Shown piece after piece: positions 23,486-34,211 of a DNA stretch of 38,776 bases (position 1 is its first letter; the number at the start of each line of letters is the position of its first letter). The stretch spans positions 1 to 38,776 of the forward strand of contig CAISOD010000026.1 of the NCBI GenBank assembly GCA_903887045.1, in the 5' to 3' direction. The notes beneath the pieces are model-generated. The model saw nothing but the letters and a program-made list of their open reading frames with translations. It made no database searches and was not told where the DNA came from. This DNA comes from an uncultured Gammaproteobacteria bacterium. Lineage in GTDB: Bacteria; Pseudomonadota; Gammaproteobacteria; Pseudomonadales; Pseudohongiellaceae. The translations under genes were made by a program, and so were the position numbers.

Positions 23486-24484
23486 TCAGGCAGCGCGGTC
23501 ATCGCCTTTCAGGCTGGCTGGTGGCCAATTCTCAAGCCGCAGACCCAACGAGAGGCCTTTGGATGCCAGCACGTCCTTGATCTCGGTGAGTGATTTCTTG
23601 CCGAGGTTTGGCGTTTTGAGCAGCTCTACTTCAGTTCTCTGGATCAGATCGCCGATGTAGTAAATATTCTCTGCTTTGAGGCAGTTGGCCGAACGCACAG
23701 TAAGTTCCAGATCATCGACGGGACGCAGCAGAATTGGATCAATCTTGTCTTCATGCTTTGGCTGCTCCTTGACCGAGCTGTTCTTGAGATCGACAAACAC
23801 ACTCAGCTGATGCTGCAGGATGGTCGCGGCCTGACGGATTGCTTCTTCCGGATCAATGGTGCCGTTGGTTTCCAGTTCGATGATAAGTTTGTCGAGATCG
23901 GTACGTTGTTCAACGCGAGCATTCTCAACAGCGTAAGTCACGCGATTGACCGGTGAGTAGGAAGCATCCAGCATCAATTTGCCTACTGAGCGCGTCTCAC
24001 TGTCGCGCGAAACACGGGCATCTGCCGGAACGTAACCGCGACCAATGCCCACCTTGATCTGCATGCTGATCGAAGTGTTGTCGTTCAGGTTACAGATCAC
24101 ATGTTCCGGGTTCACGATTTCTACATCGTGGGGCAACGTGATATCCCCTGCCTTAACAGGTCCTTTGCCACTCTTCTTCAAGGTCAACACAACGCTCTGC
24201 TGGCTGTGCAGAACAACGGCAAGTTCCTTCAGGTTCAAAAGAATGACAAGCACGTCTTCCTGCACACCCTGGATAGCGCCGTACTCGTGTACAACTCCTT
24301 CAATCTCAACTTCTTCTACTGCGCAACCGGGCATCGAAGACAACAGAATCCGGCGCAAAGCGTTGCCCAATGTATGGCCAAAACCGCGCTCGAGAGGCTC
24401 CAGCACGACTTTAGAATGCCACTTGTCGGCGGATTCTACTTTGATGTCCTGCGGAGTAAGAAAATTTGCCAACGAAATCTGCAT
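23486..24484 (-). CDS. rpoA: RNA polymerase alpha subunit
   Basis: A 332-residue subunit that dimerises to nucleate RNA polymerase assembly. The N-terminal domain (about 1-235) includes [20 protein letters not shown], the dimer and beta-binding core. A linker near 236-250 leads to the C-terminal domain (about 252-320), where [18 protein letters not shown] contains the arginine that contacts UP elements and many activators. The length is close to the 329 of E. coli. It follows rpsD by 23 nt. Confidence 0.99.
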   Translation of the reverse strand: MQISLANFLTPQDIKVESADKWHSKVVLEPLERGFGHTLGNALRRILLSSMPGCAVEEVEIEGVVHEYGAIQGVQEDVLVILLNLKELAVVLHSQQSVVLTLKKSGKGPVKAGDITLPHDVEIVNPEHVICNLNDNTSISMQIKVGIGRGYVPADARVSRDSETRSVGKLMLDASYSPVNRVTYAVENARVEQRTDLDKLIIELETNGTIDPEEAIRQAATILQHQLSVFVDLKNSSVKEQPKHEDKIDPILLRPVDDLELTVRSANCLKAENIYYIGDLIQRTEVELLKTPNLGKKSLTEIKDVLASKGLSLGLRLENWPPASLKGDDRAA

Positions 24485-24507
24485 GGAATCCCTCTTAAGG
24501 AATAGGT

Positions 24508-25128
24508 TTATTTCGAGTACAGCTCAACGATCAAGCTTTCATTGATTTCAGTGGACAATTCACTGCGCTCAGGCTTGTGCTTGTACAGACCTTCAAGCTT
24601 GTCCTGGCTCACTTCAATCCATTCGATCGGCGCGCGGGTACCGGCGATATCGAGCGAGGATTTGACACGCAACTGGTTCCGGGCTTTTTCCCTGACCGAC
24701 ACCTTGTCGCCAGCCTGCACCTGATAGGACGCAATGTTGACAACTTTGCCATTAACCAAGATGGCCTTGTGCGACACCAGTTGGCGAGCTTCTGAGCGCG
24801 TTGAACCGAAACCCATACGGTAGACGACGTTGTCGAGACGCGACTCCAACAACTGAAGCAGGTTTTCACCGGTAGCACCTTTCATACGGGCAGCTTCAAT
24901 ATAGTAGTTGCGGAACTGACGCTCCAGAATGCCGTACATACGACGAACCTTCTGCTTTTCACGCATCTGGACGCCATAGTCAGAAAGACGGCCAGGACGC
25001 TGACCATGCTGGCCAGGGGCAGTTTCCGATTTGCACTTGTCTTCAAGAGAGCGAACACCGCTCTTCAGAAAAAGATCAGTACGCTCACGACGAGCCAGTT
25101 TGCATTTGGGGCCGATGTAACGGGCCAT
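24508..25128 (-). CDS. rpsD: 30S ribosomal protein S4
   Basis: A 206-residue primary 16S-binding protein. [14 protein letters not shown] start, SETAPGQHG, and an S4 RNA-binding domain about 93-155 ([20 protein letters not shown], then [16 protein letters not shown]). The N-terminal region lacks a CxxC-type zinc knuckle, so it is the zinc-free form. In E. coli S4 represses its own operon by binding a pseudoknot before rpsM. The end [11 protein letters not shown] is typical. Confidence 0.99.
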   Translation of the reverse strand: MARYIGPKCKLARRERTDLFLKSGVRSLEDKCKSETAPGQHGQRPGRLSDYGVQMREKQKVRRMYGILERQFRNYYIEAARMKGATGENLLQLLESRLDNVVYRMGFGSTRSEARQLVSHKAILVNGKVVNIASYQVQAGDKVSVREKARNQLRVKSSLDIAGTRAPIEWIEVSQDKLEGLYKHKPERSELSTEINESLIVELYSK

Positions 25129-25186
25129 ATCTCTCTCTCCTATGCGTCGGTGCTATCACACCGCGCAATCAACTTTTGGACGCTTG

Positions 25187-25579
25187 TTATACGCGACGAC
25201 GCTTGGGGGGACGGCATCCGTTATGCGGGATCGGAGTCACATCGGTGATGTTGCTCACCTTGAGCCCGCATGCATTAAGCGCACGAACTGCAGACTCCCT
25301 GCCCGGGCCAGGGCCGTTTACGCGGATGTCCACGTTTTTCAGGCTATATAGCTCAACCGCACTCTTGCCTGCCTTCTCTGCGGCAACCTGGGCCGCAAAC
25401 GGCGTGCTTTTGCGGGAGCCACGGAAGCCCGAACCACCAGAAGTCGCCCATGACAGCGTGTTGCCCTGACGGTCGGTGATGGTCACGATCGTGTTGTTGA
25501 ACGAAGCGTGAATATGCGCCACGCCGTCGGAAACTGACGTTCTGGCTTTCTTGCGGACTTGAGGTGCTGGTTTGGCCAT
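25187..25579 (-). CDS. rpsK: 30S ribosomal protein S11
   Basis: A 130-residue platform protein. The N-terminal basic arm [16 protein letters not shown] is followed by [20 protein letters not shown] and the C-terminal [13 protein letters not shown] and [18 protein letters not shown], all diagnostic. The PHNGC motif includes the Asn-Gly site known to form isoaspartate in E. coli S11. It lies 53 nt after rpsM and 58 nt before rpsD. Confidence 0.99.
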   Translation of the reverse strand: MAKPAPQVRKKARTSVSDGVAHIHASFNNTIVTITDRQGNTLSWATSGGSGFRGSRKSTPFAAQVAAEKAGKSAVELYSLKNVDIRVNGPGPGRESAVRALNACGLKVSNITDVTPIPHNGCRPPKRRRV

Positions 25580-25632
25580 TACTGATTACCTTGTTTTACT
25601 TTGCCTTGGCATTCAATGCGGGGCAGCGGAAA

Positions 25633-25989
25633 TTACTTACGGATCGGTTTGCGTGGGCCTTTACGGGTCCGGGCATTGGTCTTGGTTCTCTGTCCACGTA
25701 CTGGCAAACCTTTGCGATGACGTATGCCGCGGTAGGTACCCAAATCCATCAGACGTTTGATGTTCATGGAAACCTCACGACGCAGATCACCTTCAACAGT
25801 TATCTTGCCGATCTCGCTGCGGAGCGAATCCAACTGGTCTTCGCTTAGTTCGCTGACCTTGGCGGTCGGATTGATGCCCGTCAATTTGCACAAGTTCCTG
25901 GAAACGGTTGCACCAATGCCATAGACATAGCGCAGCGAAATCACCACGTGCTTGTTATCAGGTATGTTGACTCCGGCAATACGGGCCAT
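25633..25989 (-). CDS. rpsM: 30S ribosomal protein S13
   Basis: A 118-residue head protein contacting P-site tRNA and the 50S bridge. The start [19 protein letters not shown], the helix-two-turn-helix segment [13 protein letters not shown] and the basic C-terminal [18 protein letters not shown] are diagnostic. First gene of the alpha operon. A 218-nt spacer separates it from rpmJ, long for this cluster and the expected place of an S4-responsive leader. Confidence 0.99.
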   Translation of the reverse strand: MARIAGVNIPDNKHVVISLRYVYGIGATVSRNLCKLTGINPTAKVSELSEDQLDSLRSEIGKITVEGDLRREVSMNIKRLMDLGTYRGIRHRKGLPVRGQRTKTNARTRKGPRKPIRK

Positions 25990-26162
25990 ATTTTTCGCTC
26001 CAAAATGCTTTGTATTTGTTAGCTTAACCGCTGCAAGCGCGATCAGCCGCTACTACCGATTCAAACCCAGAAACCTGTGAGAAATCATCAAGTTGTTCCG
26101 GCTTCCCAAGTACAGCCTCTTCAAAATCAACAAAGGCGAATGCCGGAAAAAAGGGCGACAAG

Positions 26163-26189
26163 CTTATACTCCGGACAATATAAAATCAA
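26163..26189 (-). promoter_or_regulatory. Possible alpha-operon promoter in the rpmJ-rpsM spacer
   Basis: On the minus strand TTGATT (26189-26184) and TATAAG (26168-26163) are separated by 15 bp, shorter than the ideal 17. They lie about 175 nt before rpsM. E. coli also has an alpha-operon promoter and an S4-binding leader in this interval. I could not resolve a pseudoknot by eye. Confidence 0.35.
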
Positions 26190-26207
26190 CCGGCGTATCT
26201 TTAGCAT

Positions 26208-26321
26208 TCAACCCTGTCTTTGCTTATGACGTGGCTCTGAGCAAATCACCCGCACAACACCATTGCGCTTGATGACTTTGCACTTTCTGCAAATACGTTT
26301 AACCGATGCTCTGACTTTCAT
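26208..26321 (-). CDS. rpmJ: 50S ribosomal protein L36 (zinc-binding form)
   Basis: A 37-residue protein read directly from the bases: it starts [20 protein letters not shown] and ends [12 protein letters not shown]11, C14, C27 and H32 form the zinc ribbon, so this is the zinc-containing C+ form. Ribosome site GGGAG precedes the ATG. It lies 70 nt after secY, the standard place for the spc operon's final gene. Confidence 0.97.
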   Translation of the reverse strand: MKVRASVKRICRKCKVIKRNGVVRVICSEPRHKQRQG

Positions 26322-26391
26322 TGCCTGTCTCCCGAAAACTTTACTACTACCACAACTTGTCGATATCCAGCTCTAAGGCCAAATATCAAAT

Positions 26392-27699
26392 CTAGCGCTT
26401 GAATGAACCAATATTGGACTTCTTCATCAACGACTCGTACTGATGCGACATCAAATGCGACTGCACCTGTGCCATGAAATCCATGCAGACCACTACCACG
26501 ATGAGCAGGGAGGTCCCGCCCAGCTGAAACGGCACGTTAGCCGATGTCTGCAAAAACTGTGGCAACAGACAGATCGTAGTTATATAGACAGCGCCGAACA
26601 AAGTAAGCCGCGTCATCACGTTATCTACATAAGATGCAGTCTGTTCACCTGGCCGGATGCCTGGAATAAACGCACCTGATCTCCGGAGGTTCTCGGCAAT
26701 CTCTTTGGGGTTGAACACCAAGGATGTGTAAAAGAAACAGAATGCAATCACCAACACCGCAAACAACAAAATATTCAAAGGCTGACCCGGGCCAAGAATC
26801 AACGCCAGATCCGCCAAAAATTCAAACCCTTCATTCTGACCAAACCACTGCCCCAATGAAGCCGGGAACAGCAGAAAGCTGCTCGCAAAAATTGCCGGAA
26901 TCACACCAGCCATGTTGACCTTCAAAGGCAAGTGACTGGATTGCCCCTGATACATGCGGCGCCCCTGCTGACGTGGAGCATAGTTTACGGTAATGCGCCG
27001 CTGGGCTCTCTCTACGAATACAACACCAGCTATGACAGCGGCGCCAATAAGTACCACTACGAACAAAGCCAGGGGCTGAATGGACCCCTCAGCAACCTGT
27101 TCAAGCGACTGCCCTACTGCTGCAGGCAAACCGGCAACAATACCGGCGAAAATCAACATCGAAATACCGTTACCTACGCCGCGCTCAGTGATCTGCTCAC
27201 CCAGCCACATCAGAAACATTGCACCGGTAACCAACGACACGAACGCGGTCAGGTAAAAACTGAAATCGGCATTGAATGCCAATTGCGCCAGCAACCCGGT
27301 GGTAATAGCAATCGCCTGTATTGCAGCAAAAAACAACGCACCATAGCGGGTATACTGGCTAAGTTTGCGCCGTCCTGACTCACCTTCCTTCTTCAGCTGT
27401 TCCAGCTGCGGCGTCGTAGCCGTCAGCAGTTGCACAATGATCGAAGCCGTAATGTAAGGCATGATACCGAGTGCAAAAATGCTCATGCGCTCAATGGCGC
27501 CGCCCGAAAACATGTTAAACAGACCCAGAAACGTGCCTTGATTCTGATTGAACAGAAATTCAAGCTGATCCGGATTTATGCCAGGAACTGGAATATGTGT
27601 CCCGATCCTGTAAACCAGAATGGCAAACAACAAGAACAAAAGTCTGGCTTTAAGTTCAGCCAGACCATCGGCCTTGCCGGGATTCATTGCTTGTGCCAT
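26392..27699 (-). CDS. secY: Preprotein translocase subunit SecY
   Basis: A 435-residue channel-forming subunit of SecYEG. Ten membrane helices are evident. Typical segments: [20 protein letters not shown] (helix 1), the plug region [39 protein letters not shown]-type sequence near helix 5 (here [20 protein letters not shown]), the [19 protein letters not shown] cytoplasmic loop that contacts SecA and ribosomes, and [15 protein letters not shown]. Length is close to 443 in E. coli. It lies between rplO and rpmJ as in other gammaproteobacteria, and should carry the many exported proteins encoded in the left half of the window. Confidence 0.99.
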   Translation of the reverse strand: MAQAMNPGKADGLAELKARLLFLLFAILVYRIGTHIPVPGINPDQLEFLFNQNQGTFLGLFNMFSGGAIERMSIFALGIMPYITASIIVQLLTATTPQLEQLKKEGESGRRKLSQYTRYGALFFAAIQAIAITTGLLAQLAFNADFSFYLTAFVSLVTGAMFLMWLGEQITERGVGNGISMLIFAGIVAGLPAAVGQSLEQVAEGSIQPLALFVVVLIGAAVIAGVVFVERAQRRITVNYAPRQQGRRMYQGQSSHLPLKVNMAGVIPAIFASSFLLFPASLGQWFGQNEGFEFLADLALILGPGQPLNILLFAVLVIAFCFFYTSLVFNPKEIAENLRRSGAFIPGIRPGEQTASYVDNVMTRLTLFGAVYITTICLLPQFLQTSANVPFQLGGTSLLIVVVVCMDFMAQVQSHLMSHQYESLMKKSNIGSFKR

Positions 27700-27764
27700 T
27701 GGTTATACCGCAATCGACAAGTAGAAGTTGTACCCAGCCTTAAACTCAACGGCTGGTACCATCT

Positions 27765-28196
27765 TCAAGAGACCTTACCGCCAGCTGCTTCTATGGCTGC
27801 CTTGGCTCCTTTGGTTACAACTACGCCTTCCACCGTAAAGCTGCGGCTTACGTCACCAGACAGCATAATCCGGGCGCGAGAAACGCTGCGATCAATAAGG
27901 TTCGCTTTCTCAAGCGTTTCGATATTCACCAAATTGCCTTCCAACTTGTTCAGCTCGGAAGTACGGACTTCAGCAGTGGTGCTGCCAATGCGGGAATAGA
28001 ATCCGAATTTCGGCAAGCGCTTTTGCAGCGGCATCTGACCGCCTTCAAAGCCTGGACGTACATGACCACTCTTGCGGGCCTTTTGACCTTTATGGCCACG
28101 AGTCGATGTCTTGCCCAATCCACTACCAATACCGCGACCTACCCGTTTCGGGTAATGGGTCGAACCCGGTGCCGGACTCAAAGTATTCAAACGCAT
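27765..28196 (-). CDS. rplO: 50S ribosomal protein L15
   Basis: A 143-residue protein. [21 protein letters not shown] start, the Gly/Lys/Arg-rich extension [21 protein letters not shown] that threads into 23S rRNA, and RLPKFGF. Late-assembling and near the peptidyl transferase support structure. It follows rpmD by 26 nt and precedes secY by 65 nt. Confidence 0.98.
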   Translation of the reverse strand: MRLNTLSPAPGSTHYPKRVGRGIGSGLGKTSTRGHKGQKARKSGHVRPGFEGGQMPLQKRLPKFGFYSRIGSTTAEVRTSELNKLEGNLVNIETLEKANLIDRSVSRARIMLSGDVSRSFTVEGVVVTKGAKAAIEAAGGKVS

Positions 28197-28222
28197 GATG
28201 TTCTCCGAAATATGCCGGCCAG

Positions 28223-28405
28223 TTATTCCTGGACCCGTACCAGATGGCGTACTTTGCTGATCATTCCTCGTACTGCAGGAGTGTCTTGCAGTTCCACGAC
28301 GTGGCGAATCCGGCGCAGACCCAAACCCGTTAAACAGGCCTTGTGGTTGGCAAGAATTCCATGAGAGCTCTTGATCTGTTGCACTTTTACAGTCTTGGTA
28401 GCCAT
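28223..28405 (-). CDS. rpmD: 50S ribosomal protein L30
   Basis: A 60-residue protein, [20 protein letters not shown] then [14 protein letters not shown] and [15 protein letters not shown]. Start taken at 28405, preceded by AAGG; a longer in-frame start at 28471 would add 22 residues not found in the family. It sits between rpsE and rplO in the canonical order. Confidence 0.96.
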   Translation of the reverse strand: MATKTVKVQQIKSSHGILANHKACLTGLGLRRIRHVVELQDTPAVRGMISKVRHLVRVQE

Positions 28406-28470
28406 GACTCTAACCTTGAAAATAACTTCTGTTTGGATGCCCTGCTCAGCTAAGACAGGACAAGTAGCCA

Positions 28471-28986
28471 TTAACTGGCAATATCTTCCAGTGACTTGCC
28501 ACGCTTGGCAGCAATATCCTGGGGAGAACGCATGTTCTTCAATCCTTTGAAGGTGGCACGCACTACGTTAACCGGATTGGTAGAGCCGTAACACTTGGCA
28601 AGCACGTTGTGCACACCTGCAAGTTCCAGGATCGATCGCATTGCCCCACCCGCGATTACACCAGTACCGTCAGATGCCGGCTGCATATAGATCTTGGATG
28701 CTCCATGGTTGGCCTTCACTGGATACTGCAAAGTGCTGCCATCAAGCTTCACATTGATCATATTACGACGAGCCGCTTCCATTGCCTTCTGGATCGCTTG
28801 GGGCACTTCACGGGCCTTGCCACGGCCAAAACCTACACGTCCCTTACCGTCACCGACTGCAGTCAACGCAGTGAATGAGAATATACGGCCACCCTTCACC
28901 ACTTTGGCTACACGGTTAACCTGGATCAGTTTTTCCTGCAGGCCTTCTTCGTTTGCGCCTTTGGTTTGTTCGTTCTTGAATGCCAT
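28471..28986 (-). CDS. rpsE: 30S ribosomal protein S5
   Basis: A 171-residue protein with the N-terminal double-stranded RNA-binding S5 domain ([38 protein letters not shown]) and the C-terminal S5 fold ([19 protein letters not shown]). S5 shapes the mRNA entry and decoding accuracy region. It lies 15 nt after rplR. Confidence 0.99.
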   Translation of the reverse strand: MAFKNEQTKGANEEGLQEKLIQVNRVAKVVKGGRIFSFTALTAVGDGKGRVGFGRGKAREVPQAIQKAMEAARRNMINVKLDGSTLQYPVKANHGASKIYMQPASDGTGVIAGGAMRSILELAGVHNVLAKCYGSTNPVNVVRATFKGLKNMRSPQDIAAKRGKSLEDIAS

Positions 28987-29001
28987 TAGAGTATTCCCGG
29001 A

Positions 29002-29337
29002 TCAGAATTCCAGACCGCCTTCACGGGCTGCGTCGGCAAGTGCCTTGATGCGGCCGTGGTACATATAGCCGCTGCGGTCAAATGCAACCTTGGTAATGCC
29101 GGCAGATTTTGCACGCTCGGCGATAAGCTTGCCGATCTGCTTTGCAGACTCGACATTTCCCGTCTTTTCACCGCCCAAAGACGATGCCGCAACAACCACT
29201 TTGTTGTCAGGCGAAATTACTTGCGCGTAGATGTGTCGCGGACTGCGATACACGCAAAGACGATTTACTTTCAGCTCGCGGATTTTTGCGCGAACACGTT
29301 TGGCTCTGCGCAAACGGGAAACTTTTTTAACGTTCAT
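29002..29337 (-). CDS. rplR: 50S ribosomal protein L18
   Basis: A 111-residue 5S rRNA-binding protein. [12 protein letters not shown] basic start, [19 protein letters not shown], and the C-terminal [20 protein letters not shown]. It is six residues shorter than the E. coli protein; the shortening falls in the loop after LVAAS-like sequence, here SSLGGEKTG. It lies 82 nt after rplF. Confidence 0.98.
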   Translation of the reverse strand: MNVKKVSRLRRAKRVRAKIRELKVNRLCVYRSPRHIYAQVISPDNKVVVAASSLGGEKTGNVESAKQIGKLIAERAKSAGITKVAFDRSGYMYHGRIKALADAAREGGLEF

Positions 29338-29419
29338 CTTGATGCCTCTACCTGTCTGTTCCCGATGAAAGCCCTGCCTTCACCCATGAAAGAACCAGAT
29401 CAAAATCCTGTTACCTGCT

Positions 29420-29953
29420 CTACTTCTTCTTGGCTTCTTTGCGGTAAACCTGCTCACCGGAATATTTGACACCCTTACCTTTGTAAGGCTCAGGCGCCCT
29501 GAACGCACGCAGCTCTGCTGCTACCTGACCGAGCACTTGCTTATCAGCACCTTTCAAAACTATCTCGGTCTGGGTCGGCGTTTCTGCCGTCACCCCTTCA
29601 GGCAACTGATAGTCGATCGGATGGGAAAAACCCAGCACCAGATTGACAGCCTTACCTTGGGCCTTAGCACGATAGCCTACACCCACCAATTCAAGCTTTC
29701 GCTCGAATCCCTGACTGACGCCCTTGACCATGTTTTGCACAATTGCTCGCGTTGTGCCGGCCATCGCGTTTGCAGCCTGGCTATTGTTCTTTGGTGACAA
29801 TTTTAAAATGCCATTGTCATTAACGATCTGAACCTGATCGCTCAATTCAATATTCAAAGTGCCCTTGCCACCTTTGATTGATACGGCGCTACCGGAAATG
29901 GTGGCTTCGACTCCCTTAGGCAACAGCACAGGCGCTTTTGCAATTCTGGACAT
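29420..29953 (-). CDS. rplF: 50S ribosomal protein L6
   Basis: A 177-residue protein of two repeated alpha/beta domains. [20 protein letters not shown] start, [19 protein letters not shown] at the domain junction, and the conserved [18 protein letters not shown] end. It binds near the sarcin-ricin loop and the factor-binding centre. It lies 58 nt after rpsH. Confidence 0.99.
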   Translation of the reverse strand: MSRIAKAPVLLPKGVEATISGSAVSIKGGKGTLNIELSDQVQIVNDNGILKLSPKNNSQAANAMAGTTRAIVQNMVKGVSQGFERKLELVGVGYRAKAQGKAVNLVLGFSHPIDYQLPEGVTAETPTQTEIVLKGADKQVLGQVAAELRAFRAPEPYKGKGVKYSGEQVYRKEAKKK

Positions 29954-30011
29954 ATGCTTACTCTTTAAAACAAAACTTAAAAATCAACCAGTCAAAAATA
30001 CGCCAGCAGCT

Positions 30012-30407
30012 TCAAAAAACGGTGCAGAGTACTTCACCACCGATGCCAGCTGCTCGCGCAGCTTTGTCGGTCATCACGCCCTTGTTGGTCGACACTACGG
30101 CAATGCCGAGGCCAGCGCGTACTTTCGGCAGTTCTTCCCGCCCCTTGTACATACGCAATCCAGGCGAGCTGCCACGATGTAACTCTTCAATTACCGGGCG
30201 GCCATTGTAATATTTCAATTCGATCTTGAGCCCTGGCTTTACAACATCAGCGCTAAGTGAATAGCCGGCAATATAGCCTTCCTGCTTCAGCACATTGAGT
30301 ATCGCCACCTTGATTTTGGAGGACGGACACTCAACGACAGGCAACCCTGCCATTTGCGCATTACGAATACGGGTCAAGAGATCTGCGATCGGGTCAGACA
30401 TGCTCAT
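30012..30407 (-). CDS. rpsH: 30S ribosomal protein S8
   Basis: A 131-residue primary 16S-binding protein. [18 protein letters not shown] start, [18 protein letters not shown], and the C-terminal [20 protein letters not shown]. In E. coli S8 represses the spc operon by binding mRNA near the rplX-rplE junction. The corresponding spacer here is 52 nt, but I could not confirm the binding structure by eye. Confidence 0.99.
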   Translation of the reverse strand: MSMSDPIADLLTRIRNAQMAGLPVVECPSSKIKVAILNVLKQEGYIAGYSLSADVVKPGLKIELKYYNGRPVIEELHRGSSPGLRMYKGREELPKVRAGLGIAVVSTNKGVMTDKAARAAGIGGEVLCTVF

Positions 30408-30429
30408 TTCTATTTACCTCTACTGATCA

Positions 30430-30735
30430 CTACCAGCTTGCCTTGGTCAATCCGGGAACATCACCCTTCATGGCATGTTCACGCAATTTGTTCCTGCAGA
30501 TGCCGAATTTTCTGTACACCCCGTGTGGGCGACCTGTGATCTGGCAGCGCCTGCGCTGACGAGTCGGACCAGCGTCTCGCGGCAATTTCTGTAACTTGAT
30601 CTGGGCTTCCCACTTTTCTTCTGCAGAAGCCGTTACGCTTACAATCGTAGCTTTGAGTGCCGCCCGCTTGACTGAAAAGCGCTTTGCAGTACGCAGGCGC
30701 TTGTTCTCTCTTTCGATCATCGATGTCTTGGCCAT
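30430..30735 (-). CDS. rpsN: 30S ribosomal protein S14 (zinc-free form)
   Basis: A 101-residue protein matching the long gammaproteobacterial S14. [20 protein letters not shown] start, [20 protein letters not shown] and [20 protein letters not shown]. It lacks the paired CxxC motifs of the short zinc form. It starts 3 nt after rplE, so translation is probably coupled. Confidence 0.99.
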   Translation of the reverse strand: MAKTSMIERENKRLRTAKRFSVKRAALKATIVSVTASAEEKWEAQIKLQKLPRDAGPTRQRRRCQITGRPHGVYRKFGICRNKLREHAMKGDVPGLTKASW

Positions 30736-30738
30736 GAC

Positions 30739-31305
30739 TTAACCTCTGCCTGCTTCTGCCGATTGCACTTCACCACGGAACGGGAAATTGAAAGCCCGCA
30801 ACAAAGCCCGTCCCTCATCGTTCGAGCCGGCTGTGGTGGTAATAGTGATATCCATACCGCGCAGCTTGTCGATCTTGTCGTAATCGATTTCAGGGAAAAT
30901 GATCTGCTCGTTTACGCCCAGCGCATAATTTCCACGACCGTCGAAGGCGCGTGGGTTCAGGCCGCGGAAGTCCCTGATACGAGGAATGGCAATATTGACC
31001 AAGCGATCCAGGAACTCGTACATGCGCTCACCACGCAAAGTTACCTTGCAGCCAACCGGCCAGCCCTGACGGATCTTGAAACCAGCGACGGAGACCCTTG
31101 CCTTTGTAACCACAGGTCTCTGACCGGTAATTTTCACAAGGTCACCCACTGCGTTATCGAGCACCTTCTTGTCACCAAACTCGCTACTGCCGATATTCAG
31201 CACAATTTTGGTGATTTTCGGTACCTGCATCGGATTAGCGTAGGAAAACTGTTTCGTCAGTTCCTTCGTAACCGTGTCTTTATAGAATTCTTTCAATCGC
31301 GCCAT
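30739..31305 (-). CDS. rplE: 50S ribosomal protein L5
   Basis: A 188-residue 5S rRNA-binding protein. [16 protein letters not shown] start, [39 protein letters not shown], and [20 protein letters not shown]. The E. coli protein ends near FPFR; here a tail of about nine residues ([11 protein letters not shown]) follows it, a mild extension. Confidence 0.99.
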   Translation of the reverse strand: MARLKEFYKDTVTKELTKQFSYANPMQVPKITKIVLNIGSSEFGDKKVLDNAVGDLVKITGQRPVVTKARVSVAGFKIRQGWPVGCKVTLRGERMYEFLDRLVNIAIPRIRDFRGLNPRAFDGRGNYALGVNEQIIFPEIDYDKIDKLRGMDITITTTAGSNDEGRALLRAFNFPFRGEVQSAEAGRG

Positions 31306-31357
31306 GATAAAACCCGCTTATAAAAGCCTTGCATTAACCTTGCTATTAACAGACCAA

Positions 31358-31672
31358 TCAACCAATGACAGACTTGTCGGACTTGAAAATCCGCGTTCTC
31401 GTCCCATCAGTTTCAACCCTGACTCCGACTTTGTCAGCTTGCTGCGTCTTGGGATTGACGATAGCGATATTGGAAATCGCAATGCCAGCTTCCTTCTCTA
31501 CGATGCCACCCTGACGGCCGATATTCGGATTCGGCTTAGTATGCCGCTTCACCATGTTTATGCCGGATACCAGTGCACGGCCACTGTCAAGAATCCTGGT
31601 GATCTTGCCGCGTTTGCCCTTGTCGCGACCAGTAATCACGATCACTTCGTCATCCCGCTTGAGCTTTTGCAT
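31358..31672 (-). CDS. rplX: 50S ribosomal protein L24
   Basis: A 104-residue assembly-initiator protein with a KOW motif near the start ([20 protein letters not shown]), then [14 protein letters not shown] and [20 protein letters not shown]. It binds the 5' domain of 23S rRNA. It lies 74 nt after rplN. Confidence 0.99.
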   Translation of the reverse strand: MQKLKRDDEVIVITGRDKGKRGKITRILDSGRALVSGINMVKRHTKPNPNIGRQGGIVEKEAGIAISNIAIVNPKTQQADKVGVRVETDGTRTRIFKSDKSVIG

Positions 31673-31746
31673 TTAACTAATCTCAACCTCTTTACGATTC
31701 GCCCTGCCTTGCAGAGCTCCGAACCAAATCCGAACAACAAATATGC

Positions 31747-32115
31747 CTACAGCACTTCTGGAGCCAGCGAAATGATTCTCATGAATTTTTCGTTGCGCAA
31801 TTCACGTGTCACAGGACCAAAGACGCGAGTACCAATCGGCGCGTCTTGGTTGTTCAACAAGATCGCAGCATTATCGTCGAAGCGGATCAGGGACCCGTCC
31901 TGACGACGCACACCGCTTTTGGTCCTAACGACGAGCGCATTGAGCACCTGGCCTTTCTTGACCTTGCCCCGTGGAATGGCATCCTTCACAGTAACCTTGA
32001 TCACATCACCGATACGGGCATAGCGACGATGGGAACCGCCAAGCACCTTGATACACATCACCCTGCGTGCGCCGCTATTGTCAGCGACATCTAAATAGGA
32101 CTGTACTTGAATCAT
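31747..32115 (-). CDS. rplN: 50S ribosomal protein L14
   Basis: A 122-residue protein, first gene of the spc group. [20 protein letters not shown] start, [20 protein letters not shown], and [20 protein letters not shown]. The length equals the usual 122-123. A 79-nt gap from rpsQ could hold the spc promoter, but no convincing -35/-10 pair was seen. Confidence 0.99.
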   Translation of the reverse strand: MIQVQSYLDVADNSGARRVMCIKVLGGSHRRYARIGDVIKVTVKDAIPRGKVKKGQVLNALVVRTKSGVRRQDGSLIRFDDNAAILLNNQDAPIGTRVFGPVTRELRNEKFMRIISLAPEVL

Positions 32116-32194
32116 CTGTATGTCTTCGACCCTGTAAGGGCCATGCTCCTGTTTAGTCTTATCTGCTCATGAAGCCCGATCTGGCCAATTAACT

Positions 32195-32461
32195 TCAGGC
32201 CAGTACGGCTTTTTCGTCGATGCTCACCAGCGACCAGGTTTTGGTCCTTGAAATGGGACGTACTTCTCTCACAGTGACAACATCACCAATACCGCACTCG
32301 TTGTTCGCGTCATGCGCGTGCACCTTGGAAGATTTGGTCACGTACTTGCCGTAGACCGGGTGCTTAACGCGTCTTTCAATCAGCACCGTAATGGATTTCT
32401 CCATCTTGTTGCTGACCACTTTGCCAGTCACGGTACGCGCACGTTTTTGGAGCTCTGACAT
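32195..32461 (-). CDS. rpsQ: 30S ribosomal protein S17
   Basis: An 88-residue OB-fold protein. [20 protein letters not shown], then [20 protein letters not shown] and [17 protein letters not shown]. Primary 16S binder. It starts 3 nt after rpmC, indicating coupling. A CTGGCC/GGCCAG stem spans the end of the gene, of unclear meaning. Confidence 0.99.
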   Translation of the reverse strand: MSELQKRARTVTGKVVSNKMEKSITVLIERRVKHPVYGKYVTKSSKVHAHDANNECGIGDVVTVREVRPISRTKTWSLVSIDEKAVLA

Positions 32462-32464
32462 AGA

Positions 32465-32665
32465 TTACAAACCCGCTTTTTCGCTAATCAAAGTTTTGAC
32501 GCGTGCAATGTTCTTGCGCGTATCTTTCAACAAGTGTTGTTGCGTCAGCTGCCCAGTATTCTTCTTCATGAAGTTGTTGAACTGGTCTGTCTGCAGACCG
32601 CGCAGAACCTGCTGCAGCTCAACGACAGTCTTTTCACGCAAGTCTTTCGCTTCAAGCTTAGCCAT
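32465..32665 (-). CDS. rpmC: 50S ribosomal protein L29
   Basis: A 66-residue two-helix protein near the exit tunnel, [20 protein letters not shown] and KDTRKNIARVKTLISEK. Its ATG shares one base with the rplP stop (TAATG), so translation is coupled. It is a docking point for trigger factor and SRP together with L23. Confidence 0.98.
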   Translation of the reverse strand: MAKLEAKDLREKTVVELQQVLRGLQTDQFNNFMKKNTGQLTQQHLLKDTRKNIARVKTLISEKAGL

Positions 32666-33078
32666 TACATCACCACACGTTTGGCAAATTTTGTCGCAAA
32701 TGGCAGCTTCGCTGCCGCCAGATCGAAGGCCTCTTTGGCAATTTCCGGGGTCACACCCTCAATTTCAAAAAGAACCCTGCCAGGCTGTATGTTGGCGACC
32801 CAATACTCAACGTTACCTTTACCGCTACCCTGACGCACTTCCAAGGGCTTCTGTGTGATTGGCTTGTCAGGAAATACACGTATCCACACTTTACCGCCAC
32901 GCTTGATATGACGCGTCAACGCCCGACGTGCTGATTCCAACTGACGTGCCGTCAGGCGACCACGACCAATTGCCTTCAGACCGTACTCACCAAAGCTGAT
33001 CGTACTGCCGCGCAATGCCAAGCCGCGGTTGCGACCCTTCATCTGCTTGCGAAATTTTGTTCGTTTGGGTTGTAACAT
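32665..33078 (-). CDS. rplP: 50S ribosomal protein L16
   Basis: A 137-residue protein placed near the A-site tRNA elbow. [20 protein letters not shown] start, [20 protein letters not shown], and the loop [15 protein letters not shown], whose Arg82 corresponds to the arginine hydroxylated by YcfD/RoxA in E. coli. It lies 39 nt after rpsC. Confidence 0.99.
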   Translation of the reverse strand: MLQPKRTKFRKQMKGRNRGLALRGSTISFGEYGLKAIGRGRLTARQLESARRALTRHIKRGGKVWIRVFPDKPITQKPLEVRQGSGKGNVEYWVANIQPGRVLFEIEGVTPEIAKEAFDLAAAKLPFATKFAKRVVM

Positions 33079-33117
33079 TTTGGCTACCTCTGTTTTCCGC
33101 TTACCAGTGCTTGTTCA

Positions 33118-33801
33118 TCACTGGGAGGGCTGTGCCTTCTTCTTGCTGCTATCGTTCGTCAGAACTTCATCCGGGTTCAGCACTTCCCCTTTGAAAATCC
33201 AGACCTTCACACCGATGATTCCGAAGGTAGTCAATGCTTCACTTGTGGCGTAATCAATATCTGCCCGCAGAGTATGCAATGGCACGCGACCTTCATGGTA
33301 TCGCTCGGTCCTGGCAATCTCGGCACCACCAAGGCGACCACTAACCTGCACCTTGATACCTTCTGCACCTTGGCGCATGGCATTCTGCATTACTCGCTTC
33401 ATCGCCCTGCGGAACATTACACGGCGTTCCAACTGCTGGGCCACGCTGTCTGCGACGAGCTGAGCGTCGAGGTCCGGCTTGCGAATCTCTTCAATACTGA
33501 TATTGACCGGAACGCCCATTTTAGCGACCAACTCAGCACGCAGCTTCTCTACATCTTCACCCTTTTTGCCGATAACAATACCCGGACGGGCGGTAAATAC
33601 TGTGATCCTAGCCGTCTGAGCCGGGCGCTCGATTTCAACACGGGAAACGGATGCAGCGGCCAGCTTTTTCTTCACCAACTCTCTGACTTCCATATCTTGT
33701 TGGAGGTAGCGAGCATAATCTTTGCCGCTTGCGTACCAAACGGAGGCGTGACGCTTGACGATACCAAGGCGAATACCAGTCGGGTGAACTTTTTGACCCA
33801 T
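33118..33801 (-). CDS. rpsC: 30S ribosomal protein S3
   Basis: A 227-residue protein at the mRNA entry tunnel. [18 protein letters not shown] start, KH domain with [20 protein letters not shown] (GIVIGKKG is the GXXG-type loop), and the C-terminal S3 domain [19 protein letters not shown]. The tail after about 212 is short and Lys/Ser-rich. Confidence 0.99.
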   Translation of the reverse strand: MGQKVHPTGIRLGIVKRHASVWYASGKDYARYLQQDMEVRELVKKKLAAASVSRVEIERPAQTARITVFTARPGIVIGKKGEDVEKLRAELVAKMGVPVNISIEEIRKPDLDAQLVADSVAQQLERRVMFRRAMKRVMQNAMRQGAEGIKVQVSGRLGGAEIARTERYHEGRVPLHTLRADIDYATSEALTTFGIIGVKVWIFKGEVLNPDEVLTNDSSKKKAQPSQ

Positions 33802-33813
33802 GAGTTCCTCTGA

Positions 33814-34158
33814 TTACTTTCCGGAATTGCTTTCAGAAACTTTAACGGTGATATGGCAGGAGCGCTTCGTGATGCGGTCAGCACGGCCTTTTGCACGCGG
33901 CATGATGCGCTTCAACGAAACACCTTCGTCCACAAAGATCGTGGAAACTTTCAATTCATCCACATCAAGACCTTGGTTATGCTCTGCGTTGGCAATAGCA
34001 GAGTTAAGGACCTTCTTGATAAGCACAGCACCTTTTTTGGTACTAAAGGTCAGCAACTCAAGTGCCTCACCAACCCGCTTTCCACGGATCTGGTCAGCAA
34101 CCAGCCTGGCTTTTTGGGCCGAAAGCCTGGCACCCTTCATAATGGCTAATACTTCCAT
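33814..34158 (-). CDS. rplV: 50S ribosomal protein L22
   Basis: A 114-residue protein lining the exit tunnel. [20 protein letters not shown] start, [20 protein letters not shown], and the tunnel hairpin region [17 protein letters not shown], where macrolide-resistance changes occur in other species. No such insertion or deletion is obvious here. It lies 53 nt after rpsS. Confidence 0.99.
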   Translation of the reverse strand: MEVLAIMKGARLSAQKARLVADQIRGKRVGEALELLTFSTKKGAVLIKKVLNSAIANAEHNQGLDVDELKVSTIFVDEGVSLKRIMPRAKGRADRITKRSCHITVKVSESNSGK

Positions 34159-34211
34159 TTTTATACCTCTTAAAACTTTGCGAGCGCCCGGTCAGACGGG
34201 ACACCAGCTAA

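Noticed and set aside
31306-31357. An S8-binding repressor site between rplX and rplE
   Set aside because: The position is right by analogy with E. coli, but the conserved helix could not be recognised by eye.
32116-32194. A separate spc-operon promoter between rpsQ and rplN
   Set aside because: E. coli has one near here, but no hexamer pair with acceptable spacing was visible, so it was not called.
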